64,000 nt of DNA from Iris pallida (Eukaryota > Streptophyta > Magnoliopsida > Asparagales > Iridaceae), in the NCBI GenBank assembly GCA_029216955.1, contig JANAVB010033216.1, forward strand, positions 7,179,138-7,243,137, written 5' to 3'. This document shows positions 38,740 through 51,734 of this stretch, one piece after another. Below the pieces are notes generated by a model. The model was not told the DNA's origin and did no database searches. It saw nothing but the letters and a program-made list of their open reading frames with translations. The position numbers and the translations under genes are program-made. Within the stretch, counting starts at the first letter, position 1; each line of letters starts with the position of its first letter.

Positions 38740-38759
38740 GGTAGTCCCCAGCAGAGTCG
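38740..38759 (-). other. Primer-binding-site region of B
   Basis: Minus strand CGACTCTGCTGGGGACTACC, 6 nt from the LTR end; E has TGACTCTGCTGGGGACTACC at the same place (63068-63087). Conservation in two families supports a PBS; I do not assign the tRNA. Confidence 0.6.
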
Positions 38760-38765
38760 TCATCT

Positions 38766-39113
38766 TGTTCGACATGACAAAAGGTTGAACGAACTTTTTG
38801 TATATTGACTTAAAAAAGAGTACGATCGATTCTTATGTGAAAAATATCTAAGTACAAAAGTTTCTAGGAAAGTGTGACGGTGGAGATCGAGCACTGCAGC
38901 GGCTCCTTTACTCCGTTGACGATCCGATGATGATATCAGACTTGCTCTGACTTTCTGGTGCCTTCGATGGAACTCTAGGGTTGCCGATCAGGATGACGCC
39001 GAAGTTGAAGATTTTGATAATTCTATGGATCTTCTTCTTCTTGTCGATCATGTTGTTGGAGGATAACCTCTCCTATTTATATGGGAGAGGGGCACACATG
39101 CGATGTGCATTAG
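38766..39113 (-). mobile_element. LTR of B, right copy (5' LTR), part 1
   Basis: Starts TGTTCGACATGAC like the left copy. It is interrupted by D; the last five bases ATTAG (39109-39113) are D's TSD. Minus-strand TATA (reverse of CCTATTTATATGG) at 39072-39084. Confidence 0.9.
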
Positions 39114-39598
39114 TGTCACGACCCGCACCCGCTGTAAGGGCACGTGGGCGTAACAACGCCCAGTCCACACCGTGAAAACGGCGTGAAATGCTGTAGGTTT
39201 TCTACTCTAACAACAGTTTATATATAATATCAAAACCTGTCGAGAATATGGTCAACTTCGAACAGAGGACAAGAAATAATAATATACGAGTGCTCAATCA
39301 CAACTCTAAGATGATAAAGTAAATACTGAAAGATAAAGACAACATAACAATAAAATATAACCTGTCAAGTCCAAACACAAATAATATACAAGTCTAAGTC
39401 TAAAGTCTCTAATACAAGCCAAAATATAACAGTCTCAAGAGTAACTGGAGACAAGGTTCAGTACAAAAACCTACTCTATCTACATGACAGGCGGTGTCTC
39501 GCCCTGCAGTACTGTACCCTGCGGATCTAGGGTATCTGTCTCTAAACCTACTACGTCCGGTGGGCCGTAGTAAGGGCAGTAATAGTCCTCCTCTGCAT

Positions 39599-40246
39599 CT
39601 GTAATATTTTCAACATATCCGGTCAGGATGGAACGAGTACATATATCTCATAACAGATCTCAAGATAGAATAAAAGCTATAAGACTGTAAATAGAGCATA
39701 TATAATGAAATCATGGAGTGTACATATATGTATCATGGCATGGTAAGCTGTAGAGCTAGAGCTAGAACATGAAAGTAGAACTGAATCATGGTATGTACAC
39801 AAATCAAGGTAAGCCATATATCCAATGTGTGTGAGTAGTAGTTTCAACTTGTGATCGGCTTGGGTACCTGTAAGAACTGGCCTGGCTAGTCATAAGTGCG
39901 GTATATGACTAACACTATTCAAGATTGCAAGATGGATCTGATCACAGGCATACGCTACTACTCCCCTTACCCCCAACTGGTAGAATGGATCCAAACAGGA
40001 CACGTCACTGCACGTGATTCTAATGAGAAGGGAGCAAGTCTTCTCTAGAATCAGTGACCACATATTGTGCAAAAGCTACAAGGGAGCTTGCACAATACAT
40101 CCCAACCTAAGAAGGAGAAACATCTTTCGTCGAGATCCAGGAATACCAATCCGTGAGAACCATGTGTCAGGAATAAGCATATCTACACTAAGTACATGAA
40201 TCATAACAGTTATCATAAATTGGGAAAAAGTTATTGGAGAATTTAC
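39599..40246 (-). other. Putative LTR leader intron in D
   Basis: Minus strand: donor AGGCGA|GTAAAT, branch-like CATCCTGACCGG, acceptor AATATTACAG. 648 bp. Confidence 0.45.
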
Positions 40247-40398
40247 TCGCCTGTGATATGATAAAATATGTCAACTGGATCCAATACAGCGTCTCGAGAA
40301 CCTATAGAGAACAAGACGTATCAATACTATGTTTAGGAAGTAAAGTCAAATCAATTTAAATCCTATTAAGTCATTCTAGGTCGAGACATGTCTAGTTA

Positions 40399-40660
40399 GG
40401 TCAACCTTGGTCATAGGAGAGTATTGGTAGTCAACCCGTATCAAACTAGGTCGAAAGTTGACTTACAGTTGACTTTTGGTCAACGGGTCAACTCTGGTCA
40501 ACTCTAGGTCAACACTAGGTCAACCCTAGGTCAATGGTGACTAACAGTTGACTTTTGGTCAACCGTTCAAGTCTAATGGAATTTGGGACTAAATTGGGTA
40601 AAGTGTTGACCCATAGTTGACTTTTGGTCTAAAAAGTCAACCGTGGTCAACCAAGGTCAA
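40399..40660. promoter_or_regulatory. Dense W-box (TTGACY) array in D
   Basis: I count 17 TTGACC/TTGACT cores on the two strands in 262 bp; about 0.26 would be expected by chance at even base composition. Three are in the unit AGTTGACTTTTGGTC. TTGACY is the known WRKY-factor site; function here is inferred. Confidence 0.75.
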
Positions 40661-41139
40661 GACTAGGTCTAGGCGACTATTTCTAATCATTACCAACCCT
40701 TACAACCCATATCCAAGTCCATCTTGGACTCCAAAATCCATATCTTGGCCGTAGGCCAATATCTTAATTTATCCTTTACAAAGGTAAATTTCTAACCTAG
40801 GCAAATACCAAGTTAGCCTACCTACTCTTGGTATTTCGACCCGTGCTTCCTAGGGTAGTAGGATACTAGCCTATACATTCATTACCTACCAAGATTCCTA
40901 GGTAGAGTGGACATCCAGTCCATCTTACGACCTATTGCCGATATCTTGAATATCTCAAGATACGCAATGGTACGGTGCGATACCATCGTTCTAAAACCCC
41001 GATTTCGACTCGGAGGCCTACCCACAAAATCTAATTCACGTAATCTAGGTCTCCTCCAAGTTTCAACGCGTTCCGACACTCGGAGCTCCATTTCACCCCT
41101 TCACCACATTCCGACTCACTCAAACTCCTCTAAATTCCA

Positions 41140-41625
41140 TTTTCTATACTTCTACTTCTCATTCTTCTTCTAATTCCTATTCTTCTAATTCTTCTTCTTC
41201 TAACTCTTCTTCTCATTTTTTTTTCTAATTCCTATTCTTCTAATTCTTCTTCTTCTAACTCTTCTTCTCATTCTTTTCCTTATTCTTCTTCTTCTTCTAA
41301 TTCTTTTCCTTCTAATTCCTATTCTTCTAATTCTTCTTCTTCTAACTCTTCTTCTCATTCTCCTTCTAATCTTCTTCTAATTTCTTCTTCCTATTCTCCT
41401 TACTCTTATTCTCTTCCTCCCCTTCTTCTTATTATCTTCCCTCCCCTCTTCCTCCTAATGCTCCTGCCGCTCCTGCTAGTGCTATTGCTGCTGCTGCCTG
41501 TGCTATTGCTACTGCTAATGCTCCTGCATTTGCTGCTGCTACTACTGCAGTAGCTGCTGCTGCTACTGTAGTGTACTGCTGCTGCTGCAGCTGCTAATGC
41601 TACTACTGCCCTGCTGTTTCTTATT
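41140..41625 (+). repeat. CTT/TTC-rich tract followed by CTG repeats
   Basis: 41140-41455 is built of TTCTTCTTCTAA-like units; 41455-41625 of GCTGCTACTGCT-like triplets. The long ORFs across it are simple-sequence artefacts. Confidence 0.9.
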
Positions 41626-41724
41626 CTCCTTCTTTTCCTACTTCTTCCACTCTCTCACCCTCTCAATCTCCCTCTCTACATATATATCTATCTATATAAT
41701 CATCTATATATCTATCTATCTATT

Positions 41725-42038
<314 letters not shown>

Positions 42039-42704
42039 CTCTCTACAAAGGGAAAAATCCCTAATTAATCCTTAAGCTAGGTTTTAGGAAAACCTACAAA
42101 ATCTGGTCAAAGTGTAGAGGGTGGTCTCCTCTACATTTATTGTGAAGGAAATAAATGATGAAGAGGGAATTAATGGGAGTTAAGAGCATACCTAATTTGA
42201 GGTTCTTCTTGGAGAAGAAGGAGCTTGAAAAGAATGGAATTGGAGAGAGAGAGATGTTGCTTAGGAGTGAAGCAAAGCGGAGGTGGAGGTGGCTATACAT
42301 GGCCGGCCAAGGGGGGGCTTAGTGGGTTCGGGTTGGAGACCCATTAAGCCTCCAAACCCATTAGACTTAGTTTGGTTCGGTTCGGGTTTGGTTTGGTTCG
42401 GTTTGTTTCGGTTTAACTCTAAATCGACTAATTAAGTCTCTAATTGACTAGTTAAGCCATGGGAGTATGATTTATTGGTTTCTAGCCTAATTAGGATGGC
42501 ATGTAGGCCAAGTCCAGCTAGTATGTGGGTCCTACTACTGTCCAGGCTACCCGGGTCTCCAACTTAAGTCTAAATTGGATAAAATTTAAACCAAATCAAA
42601 CAAATCCCTAAAAATTATATAAAATCAAACAAAATTCCTAAAAATTATAAAACTTGGAAAATGACGAAAATACCCCTAATTCGAAAACTGGCGGTGACAA
42701 TTAG

Positions 42705-44476
42705 GCTTTCGAGATATAAAGGAATCTGCAGTCCTTGTATGGTGCAGGCTTTTATGGTGCTGACATGTGGCGGGTGTTGAGATTCTCCTCAAACGAGATC
42801 TCTGGTAGTTATCAAAATAACTGAAGGAGGTGACACATGGCATGTGCCGATTTGCTTGTTTGGATGTAGCTGAGCAAATCTTGGGATTTTATCTCAGATT
42901 TGGATTTTGTGTAATCTTCATCCGAGATCTAAATCAATCTGATAAGATATTCACGTTTATCAACTTGATCAATCCCAATCCTATCTTTGAGAGAGGCGGT
43001 TTAAGCAAACCAATTGGGTGGGACAATGTCGTCTGTGCTTCAGGCAAGGTTGGCTACGCTTCTGGGACGACGAGTAGACTGTGCTTCTGGAGACGACGGA
43101 GCCTCTGTGCTTTAGGGCGATAGGTGGACTATGTTTTGAAGACAACGAGCCTCTGTGCTTTTAGGGGCAACGAGTAGGCTGTGTTTCGGGTAAAGTCACT
43201 GTACTTTTGGGCGACGAGTAGGCTGCGCCTTCAGATAGACCATTTTACTAAGCTTTAAAGTAGCAGTCGGGCTTATGCTGGAGGCAAACGATGTCTCCCA
43301 AATCTTTGCTAAGAAAAAAAGGCTGCTGAACGGGCCGGGTACTTGGATCGAAGCAGCTGTCTGTGCTTCTGAGAGGGGGATGTACAGTCTGCGCCTTGGA
43401 AGCAAAGGAACATAGTGGGGTGCATGCGCCTCCAGTTGGAGACGGCTTAGCTTTTAAGTCTTCTTTTCAGGAGAAGTAAATGACTACCCTTGAATGCAGA
43501 CTCCTTCTTAATTGCCACCGTTAATTGGGGAATTCCAAGGCGCATTTGAATAATTTTGAGACTCGCTTGAATGAGCCTGTTAATTGAGACCCATTGTGCT
43601 GAGTCCTAGGCTCATCCCATTAATGAGGTAATTTTGACCGTCGGCCAAGTGGCCTATAGTTTGGACCACTCCCGGTCCTATAAAAGGGGAAGTGTTCCTC
43701 TGAAGAGTCACTATCTTCTTCCTGGCACCCTTCACCACTATGTTTGATCCAGACTTAGCTTCAGACGGCCGCTGGCCTTGCATAAGTCGGCTGTTGGTTG
43801 GGGCTTCTCTCATTCGAAGAGGCCATGTTCTTGTAGAAGGAGCCGTCACCGCTCTTGAGAAGTATCCAAGTATCCTCCCTAAGGAGTTTGACTCTGGGTG
43901 ACATCTTGGAGGTCTAAGCTACGGGGTTAGGATTGGTTGCTCATCCGATGAGCAGCCGGCCGTGCTCTGCCCCACTCATTGAGGGCTACGGGGCTTCGCC
44001 GTGCTATGGTCTGGGTCTTCCACTGCTTCTGTAAATATTGGAGCCTCAGCTTCTCTCGACGGTGAGATGATTTGCTCTGACGATGTTATAAGTCAGCGGG
44101 GAGGAGACTTTGATGGAGACTGTATACATCTCCTTTGGCCTTTCTGCCCATGATGATCACATTGTGGTGGCTGCCCGGTGAAAATGAACCTTATCGTGGA
44201 TCTATAGGAGTTTATATTCTCACTTATGTAGCAAAGACTTTGCAATTGACCCCTGTAATTTAGGATTCAGGAAGTTTCTCTCTTATGTAATTGCGACAAG
44301 TCTGTAATAGACCCTTGTAGCCTTGATTAATAAAAAGATCTTTTTTGAACTTCATTCTGAGAATGTCTCTGTCTTTGGCTGGTCTATGCGTCTGATCGCC
44401 TGTGCCTGTGTGAAGCTGGAGGGTAATAAGGGTACCCGTCTGCGCCTATGGATGCTGTATTTTTCATGCTTCTACA
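42705..44476 (-). mobile_element. LTR of B, right copy, part 2
   Basis: Continues the LTR after D (TTTCGAGATATAAAGG, matching 20217 in the left copy) and ends TGCTTCTACA at 44476. With part 1 it totals about 2.12 kb versus 2.14 kb on the left. Confidence 0.9.
43678..43687 (+). promoter_or_regulatory. Plus-strand TATA box in right B LTR
   Basis: CTATAAAAGG, same as at 21187. Confidence 0.5.
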
Positions 44477-44481
44477 AGCGG

Positions 44482-45022
44482 GTGACAGGAGGGAGAGAGT
44501 AGAGAGAAATTATTTTAATATAATAATAAGGAGTCCCTATTATTTTAATAGAGAAATAGGTATATTGCTCTCCAAGCCTAAATGGCATTAATGTAATATG
44601 TAATAGATCTAGGGGTATTTAGTGAAACCCACTAACAGCTCTAACTAACCCCCTAACTAATCCGAATTAGTAACTAATCCTAACTAACCAACTATTTAGT
44701 AAGTAACCCAATATTTTGGATTTGATTAAATAATTAGTTATTCCCTAACCCAAAACATAGGCCCCCAATCCAAGCCCAATCTTGGTAGGCAATTAGGATA
44801 GCTAGCCCACAATCCAAGCCCAAGGCTTGGTAGGCTCATATTAATTAATTAATAATAATATTAATCTGGAATTAGATTAATTAATAGTAAAATAATTTAG
44901 AAAATTAAATTAACTAATTAAATATTAATATTCAGAATAGTAAATAAATTCACAATAAATTGAAAATGATTTTTTTTATAAATCCCAAAAATATAACATT
45001 GATTTCAAATTAGGTAGTTACA
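44482..45022 (-). mobile_element. 3' LTR of chromovirus A, initial part
   Basis: Continues from 19866 after B. Minus strand starts TGTAACTACC at 45022, directly after the polypurine-type sequence. Confidence 0.85.
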
Positions 45023-45054
45023 AGTCTACACACCTTAAAAAAATTTCGTCCTCA
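45023..45054 (-). other. Pre-LTR (PPT) sequence of A
   Basis: Minus strand GAGGACGAAATTTTTTTAAG then GTGTGTAGACT. The GAGGACGAAATTT block is also found before both C LTRs. Confidence 0.7.
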
Positions 45055-45096
45055 AAATTTAAAAAAATTATTCTAAAACAACATGCATACAATCAG

Positions 45097-45507
45097 TCAA
45101 ACAAAAAGATTAGGATAACGCTCTCCCATCTCATTTTCGCTCTCCCAAGTCGACTCGCCCGTTGAGTGGTGACTCCAAGCTATTCGGACGAGAGTAATCG
45201 TCTGGTTGCACAGCACCTTCTCTCGACGGTCAATAATCGCAACATACTCCTCCTGATATGAGTGGCTAGGTTCCACTCTGACCTCTGAATGGTCAATCAC
45301 ATGAGTCAGGTCAAAAATGTATCGCCTCAGCAGTGACACATAAAACATATTGTGCACACCCTCCAAAGTAGCTGGTAGGTCAAGTTGGTAGGCGACAGCC
45401 CCGATCCTCGCAAGAATGCTAAAAGGTCCAATGAATCTAGGGCTAAGCTTTCTGCCTCGACCAAAGAGGATAGTGCCACGTGTCGCAAAAATCCTCAGGA
45501 ATACCAT
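45097..45507 (-). pseudogene. A: integrase C-terminus with chromodomain
   Basis: 137 codons, open. GRGRKLSPRFIGPFSILARI, AYQLDLPATLEGVHNMFYVS and LLRRY are the integrase C-terminal (GPY/F-like) region of Ty3/gypsy chromoviruses. A chromodomain follows: EYVAIIDRREKVL, TLVRIAWSHH, STWESENEMGERYPNLF. Such domains target integration to chromatin marks. This identifies A as a Tekay/Del-type chromovirus. The frame is intact but upstream pol is broken. Confidence 0.92.
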
Positions 45508-46328
45508 ATCTCCTACCTAGAAATAAAAAAAACTTAGAATATAATCCGTAATCAATAGCTAGAAGAAAATTAAATCTAAACTTATTACCTCAAACTCTAA
45601 CGGCCTTCGGTGGCTATCAGCCCAGTGTCTCTGCCTGTCCTGAGCCACACGAAGTCTCTTTCTGATCTGCTTCAGTTTCTCTACAACATCAGTAACCATC
45701 TCGGGCCCCAATAAGGCTCGCTTTCCTACGTCATCCTAAGATAATGGAGTGCGACACCTTCGTCCATAAGAGGCTTCGAAAGGAGTCATCTCAATACTTG
45801 CTTGCTAGTTGTTATTGTATAAAAACTCTACCAAGTGTAGATAATCCTCCCAAGAGCCTCCGAAATCTAGTATGTAAGCCCAAAGCATGTCCTCTAGAGT
45901 CTAAATAGTCCTTTCCGACTATCCATCAGTCTGAGGATGATAAGCGATACTGAATTTGAACTGAGTGCCCAAACTAGCGTATAAGCTCATCTAGAAGTGA
46001 GAAGTAAATATGCTATCTCGGTCTGATACAATGCTCACAGGTACTCATGTAGTCGAATAATCTGTCTCACATACAGCTCTACAAGCCTATCTGTAGACAG
46101 TCCCACTTTGAATAGTATGAAGTGGGCCGATTTGGTCAATCTATCATCAATGACCTAAATCGCATCTTTTCCTCCAGGAGTACGCAGAAGTTCGAAAACA
46201 AAATCCATAGTGATATGTTCCAACTTCCACTCCGGAATTGGTAATGGTTGAAGCAAACCACCTGGTCTCTGCCTTTTGGATTTTACCTGCTAGCACATTA
46301 AGCATCTAGAACAGAAGCATGCTACTTC
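45508..46328 (-). pseudogene. A: integrase core, decayed
   Basis: Minus-strand remnants CSRCLMC (CC of the zinc finger), [20 protein letters not shown] (contains the first core Asp), VIDDRLTKSAHF, VELYVRQI. Beyond this the frame shifts repeatedly, but the rest of the core and ERKRLRVAQDRQR-like residues can be followed. Many stops, so not functional. Confidence 0.8.
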
Positions 46329-46835
46329 TCACTTCATTCCATACCACCAGACATGATCCCTCAAATCCTTGTACATCTTGGTAGCTCCAGGATGTATAGA
46401 ATACTGAGAGCGATGAGCTTCCTGCATTACTTCTTCCCTTATATCACCACTTGGTACACAGAGCCTAGTCCCATGCCTCAAAGAACCATCTTCAGCAATA
46501 GAGAAGTCATCAATCAATCCAGCCTGCACCTGAACTCGAAGACTTCTCAAGCCGACATCCAGGTACTGAGCCTCTCTAATTTTGTCCATCATCCTAGATT
46601 GAATCTGCATGCTCATCATCTGTATCTTGATCCTAGGGATCACATTCTCAATACCCAGACTCTCCAGATCTTCTAACATATGTCGATCCTTAGTTCGGAA
46701 CATAGCTACGAGATAAAGGCTAAGTGTATCCGCTACCACATTTGCTTTTCCAGGATGGTACTGTAATAAGATATTAAAGTCTTTCATCAGCTTCAGCCAT
46801 CTACGCTGCCTCATATTCAATTCCTTATGGGTGAA
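46329..46835 (-). pseudogene. A: RNase H end and integrase zinc-finger start, cut by E
   Basis: Minus-strand MRQRRWLKLMKDFNILLQYH, PGKANVVADTLS (RNase H C-terminal His/Asp region), then integrase N-terminus EEVMQEAHRSQYSIHPG (His-His of the HHCC finger) and YKDLRDHVWWYGMK. Element E splits the sequence at 46835, between FTHKELN-type residues; it continues at 63870. Confidence 0.9.
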
Positions 46836-47616
46836 TGTGGACAAAAAAAAAGAAACGCTATCTTTTTTTTATTGGTGCAAGGCACCACAAATCGAGTACG
46901 CATGAGATATCCTGCGCTGAGGATCCCCGAGTACAAAAAGAATTCTAGGGAATGGGACGATCGAGATCGAGCGACAGTTGCTCCTTTACTCCGTTGATAC
47001 TCCGATTACAAAAGTGGGAGAAAACCTAAGAAAATTGCTAACTCTCGGCTCACTGGCAAGAAGTACAGCAATTTGGCTCTTGAAAATGCTTTCCGTTCTG
47101 TCCTTTGAAGAGGTATGAGAACCCCTTTTTATAGTTGTTCTTGTGCTGGAATTCTGTTATGCGCCCACATGAGGGAACACACTAGTTTTCATGTGGGTAC
47201 ATAGTCCTACTTTGGGCGCATAGGACGTAGGTGCATACAGAATGTGTGATCGTGGGTTGATCGTGGTGTTGACGTGGCCACAAGCTTCGATGTATGACTG
47301 CTCGTGGAGACTGACATGGTCGTATGCTTCGGTGCACGTTTTGATCGTAGGTTTGACCGAGTCAGGGGCTGTTCTGGCTTGGGTGCATAGCCTGAAACAG
47401 GACTATGTGCCCCCTTCTGGAGTAGCCTAGAATGGGCGCATGGGCATATGGCTTCACTGGTGACTTGGGCGCATATGACCTCACTGGTAGCTTCGAAGCA
47501 TATATCTTCTTTGGTGACTTGGGCGCATATGTATTCATTGGTGGCTTGGGCCCATGTGTCTTCCCTGGCTTGGGTGCATGGTTGTCAAGTCTGCCGAAAT
47601 TATTCATGCTTCTACA
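46836..47616 (-). mobile_element. LTR of E, left copy (3' LTR)
   Basis: 781 bp. Minus strand starts TGTAGAAGCATGAATAAT and ends TTTGTCCACA; TATA (reverse of CCTTTTTATAG) at 47124-47134; AATAAA (reverse of TTTATT, 46868-46873) near the end. Carries repeated TGGGCGCATA motifs at 47420-47580. Confidence 0.95.
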
Positions 47617-47627
47617 AGACCCCCTTC
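47617..47627 (-). other. Polypurine tract of E
   Basis: Minus strand GAAGGGGGTCT abutting the LTR start. Confidence 0.8.
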
Positions 47628-47689
47628 AAGGTTTCGATACTTAAACAAGTTCGAAATACTTTAAAAGAAGCATGGACCGTCTTCTTGTG

Positions 47690-47980
47690 ATGCAGTAGGC
47701 GCATATCATAGCTCTCCCTTTGGGCATATAGGGTCTGGACAATCTGTTAGAGAGATGGCTGTTGAGAGCTTCCTCGAAAATTTGAACTGACAGATTCATC
47801 GAGGTAGAATTTGAAGAGGTCCATCCTTCATGCGCTGTCCATGTCAGCAAGTGGCAGTCGCATAGTATGCAAGAGACTCGGTCTTCACGTGGGCGTATAA
47901 GTCGTAGTAGGCGCATAATGCGCAGTGGACGCATAGGCGCATAGGCGCATAGGAGTAGTGGGCGCATAGGGTATGGCCCA
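47690..47980. repeat. GGCGCATA motif cluster upstream of the PMD gene
   Basis: About 10 copies of GGCGCATA or near variants, closest packed at 47930-47970 (GGCGCATAGGCGCATAGG), ending just before the TATA box. Confidence 0.8.
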
Positions 47981-47983
47981 TGC

Positions 47984-47994
47984 CTATAAATAGG
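47984..47994 (+). promoter_or_regulatory. TATA box of the antisense PMD gene in E
   Basis: CTATAAATAGG with a purine/pyrimidine-rich leader (TTTCTCTTAGAAC) and ATG 92 bp on. Confidence 0.75.
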
Positions 47995-48177
47995 CTTTGA
48001 AAGAGAGAGAAAATTCATTATTCTCCTTTCTCTTAGAACTTTCAAAAGACTCTTCATCTCCTCTCTTTACGAACCATGTCTCCCAAGGCCGCCAAGAGAT
48101 CTGCGAAGGGCAGAGGGCTGCACCGAGTGGCTCTCCTCCTACGGCAGCGTACTCACCAGTCCATGACCCGATTCTGG

Positions 48178-48534
48178 GTGAGGCTGCATCTCAAAATAAA
48201 GTCTTGAGCATTAATTCGCGATGTTCAGACTTGTTCTCTGCCTGGGCGCATGCGCCTATGACAACATGCTTCTGTGAGCATTCATATGCGCCCACAGAAG
48301 CATGTGCCAACACTGTGGTATGTTATGCGCCCATATGTTGCTATACATTATACGCCCACATGCTGCTTCATGTTATGCGCCCGCATGCTGCTGTACGTTA
48401 TGCGCCTACATGCTGTTGTACGTTATGCGCCCACATGCTGTTTTGGGTGCATAACCCTTTGGGCACATAAGATTCCTCCAGCACTTAGTTTTTCCTACGG
48501 ATTCTGAGTCTGACTTTCTTTTCTATCCTTACAG
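48178..48534 (+). other. Intron 1 of the E antisense gene
   Basis: Acceptor TATCCTTACAG at 48534 is clear; donor GG|GTGAGG at 48178 is a best guess. It contains a cluster of TATGCGCCCACATG motifs (48245-48470), the inverse of the LTR motif. Confidence 0.55.
48245..48470. repeat. TATGCGCCCACATG motif cluster in intron 1
   Basis: Seven to eight units of about 28 bp with core TATGCGCCCACATGCTG at 48340-48450, degenerate outside. Reverse complement of the GGGCGCATA motif of the LTR. Confidence 0.85.
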
Positions 48535-51320
48535 TTAACATGTTTGTCCCAGAACTTGGTGGGATCCCTTTCGGCTCTGTTTGCCATGTCCTTGGCCCAA
48601 GCCTCATAACCAACATGGTCAGTAATGTTCAGGACAAGATCAGTCATGACCAGCCTACGGAATGGACGATCGCCATAATTGAATAGGACAAAGCCTTTCT
48701 GAAGCAGATGATTAATGATGAGAAGCTCTTGTTCGAAGGGACACACCATTTGAAGAAGCCGTTCTTCCTGTTCGGTGACAGTATAGGATTCGAGGATAAC
48801 GAGATGATATGTCTGGAAGACTCTCTGGTAGTTAAGTTAAATGACCAAAGAATAGGGTTGCCATCGATGAAGCGCCAATACCCTCTGTCAGCGTTTGCTG
48901 ATCTGGCTGTGCGGAGGCAGATGAAATGGGACCTGACCCCTGAACTGCATGGGGTTCTTTCTGGTAGGATCCAATTCAACTCTGGTGATCGGAAGAAGGA
49001 CACGTTCGAGTGTGTCAAGGGTTTCACGTCCTACTCCATGAGAGAACTATAACCTGGTGTCATAATGAACGATGTCCCGACTGATCTTCACCTCTATGCT
49101 GCTGAGACTCTCTCCAACTTGATGTTGTCAAAGAAGGAGTCGTATCCGGGAGGGAAGCTGCGGATGGAAGGTTGAAGACATTCTGTCCCATTCTGGAGTA
49201 ACCTTACTAGACGGGTGCTTTCGACTTCCGAGGCCACCCTAAAAGCTGCCGGTCTTCTTTATGCCGTTAGATCCACCCAATATGGCATTAAGGTTAACTG
49301 GCCAGTATTTGTCTCCTTGGCAGAGTTATACAACCATCACACATGCACCTTCTTCACTCCGGATGGGGAGATGGGTTTGGCTCTTCACGAGATACAGGCT
49401 ATATCTAAACTTCCATGGGGGACGGAGCCATACGCAGAATACGTCCCCTGTGATGCAGAGCTCTTGGATTTGGAGAAGGAGAACTCCGAGATGATGGAGG
49501 TGTGCAAAAAGTTACTCTATCACTTTTTTATTTGTCACCAGATTACGAAGAAGGATGAGACTGAGGGGTCCCTTCCCCATACGAGGGCCTGGACTAACTA
49601 CGACTTCACTAGAGAAGAAGGGGACGGCTCAGTCTCCTTCTCGTCTCGCAAGCACTTGACGAGCTCTGAAATAGAGCAGTTGATGGCAGATCACGGAGCT
49701 GTAGACGCCGAAGATAGTGATGATTTTGAAGGAAACTCCCTGATTTATTATTTCTTCAGGCAGGCCGAGTTCAAGATGTCAGAAAAGGCGGTGCTAGCCG
49801 CTTTCCTGATGATATGGCTTCGTGATTGCATAGTCCCTGGTGGTTCAGGGTCTATTAAGAGAATAAGTCGGGGCATGATATTTATGACTATAAAGATGGC
49901 CTTTGGATGCCAACTTGCTCTGCTTCTAGCGATGGTCTGTACCATCCAACGGGGTTTACGATATTTTGTTGTGAACGCGATAACACCCGATGGCACAAAG
50001 GACTTTGCTAGGACTGAGTTTCCCTTTCACTATCTGATGGGACGGCTGGTACTGCATTGTCCCAGATTGATGAATGCTGGGCTGATGGCAGACTCTTTGG
50101 CGGGAGATGCCTTTCTTCGAAGATTCAGAGATACAGACTGGACCGTTACAGGGGTGCCTGTTTGCAAGAAGGCTTTGAGTTTTCTGCAGAACAATGAATT
50201 CTTCAGAGTGTCGCCTCCGTCTGGTAGTGGCCGTGCAGGAGACACCCTAGTAGATGAGGGAGCACTCACTACTAGCATTCCTATTGGGGCATTTTGTTGG
50301 CTCCAGTCCATCAGGCCTTTCCATCTGGTATTTAGGAATAGGAATCATACTTTCCTGGAACCTTATTTGCCAAGTCGCTTTGTACGACAATTCGGCTACA
50401 GCCAGCTTCTCTTGGGCAATCCCAGCCCTCATCTATAGTCGATAGGGAGTCTAATCGATGGGGCACGTGCATGGGGCTACTATAACGCTGGATGTATGGG
50501 GGCAATTTTTACCCTGCTCGAAGATAAGCCTGACACCCACATGCTCTTTGCTGCTGCCAAGTTCTATATTCAGGTCAATACCCTTCATTCTCGATACGAC
50601 CGCGAGTAGAGCCTAATATCGGAGACTAGGTTTGCCCCTACTCTTATTGATATAGGACGAGTACGTGCAATAGGGGGTTACAAAAAGGAGGGTGCCATAC
50701 CCACAGTTGAACCGGCCGCAGCGTTGCAGCAAAGAGTTATTATTGAGGATCCTATTGTTGCGGCACCTCGAAGAGTAGATACTGAAGAACCTCTTCCTGA
50801 CATTCCTCATAAGAAGAAAGCTTCTACCGAGCTGGTTCCACGGCCTAAAAGAAAGAAGGTAGTTGTTTCCCGAGGGAGGAAGAAGGTCGCGGACGTGGGT
50901 GCCGGCTCGCCTCCTTCCAGAAGATCTTCTCGGTAGACGGTATTGCAGGCCGTTACGATTCGGGAGGTAGATCCCTTCCTAGACTCCATAGCCGTTCTGG
51001 TCAAGCCTTTAGAAGCTTTCTCACCTTTGTATTTGTCCTTTGCACAGGACCCTGAAGTTGTGGCTGAGGCAGGTGCCTCCTTGTCTGAAGAGGTGGACGT
51101 GACAACAGTGTCCCCTGCTCGTCCTCAACCGATGGATGATGGCGGGTTTTCTTCAGCTGTAAGGTTTGAGCGACGGGATGATCAGGACGAAGGCCCAGAC
51201 CATGACGATAATCAAAAGATTAGTCCCTCCTATGACATTTCTTTGGAGATATGTCTGCAATAGGAGCTGTGATGAAGGAATTGGATGAAAATCAAGTCCA
51301 ATCAGCTCATCCTCCTACGG

Positions 51321-51416
51321 GTATATTATCTTTGTGCCTCTTTTCAGAAAAGATTTTTCGACTTTGATTTTGCATGCTTCTCGTGAGGCTGACCATGATT
51401 GTATGTTCCCTTGTAG
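51321..51416 (+). other. Intron of the E antisense gene (96 bp)
   Basis: ACGG|GTATATTATC donor, CCCTTGTAG acceptor. Removing it joins HPPT to DKEKESLIK in frame. Confidence 0.65.
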
Positions 51417-51734
51417 ACAAGGAGAAGGAATCGCTCATAAAGATAACCCCAGACATTGGAGGAGAAACAGAGGTTGGCCCTGGCTCCTCTAAATTTGCTG
51501 GTGTGGAGGGATCTGTTAGTGAGCCGGCATCGGTTGCGTAAGGAGAGGTAGAACAACCTACTGAGGGAGCTGTTGCTGAATCTGCTCCCGATCCAGTTGG
51601 GACTGTAGAAGATACCTGGCCTGATGCCGCTCGAGGCCTTGATATTATTCTTCTTGAACAGCCTGGGCCTGCCTTCAGTTTCCCTGAAGCCAAGACTGAT
51701 GGCTTAGCCCCGGCTGGTGCTGAGCATGCTGAAG

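Noticed and set aside
46353..46676. Plus-strand ORF over the A integrase region
   Set aside because: Shadow of the minus-strand RNase H/integrase coding sequence.
47932..47970. CRISPR-like array (GGCGCATAGGCGCATAGG and related clusters)
   Set aside because: Units too short and irregular, no spacers of uniform size, eukaryotic retroelement context.
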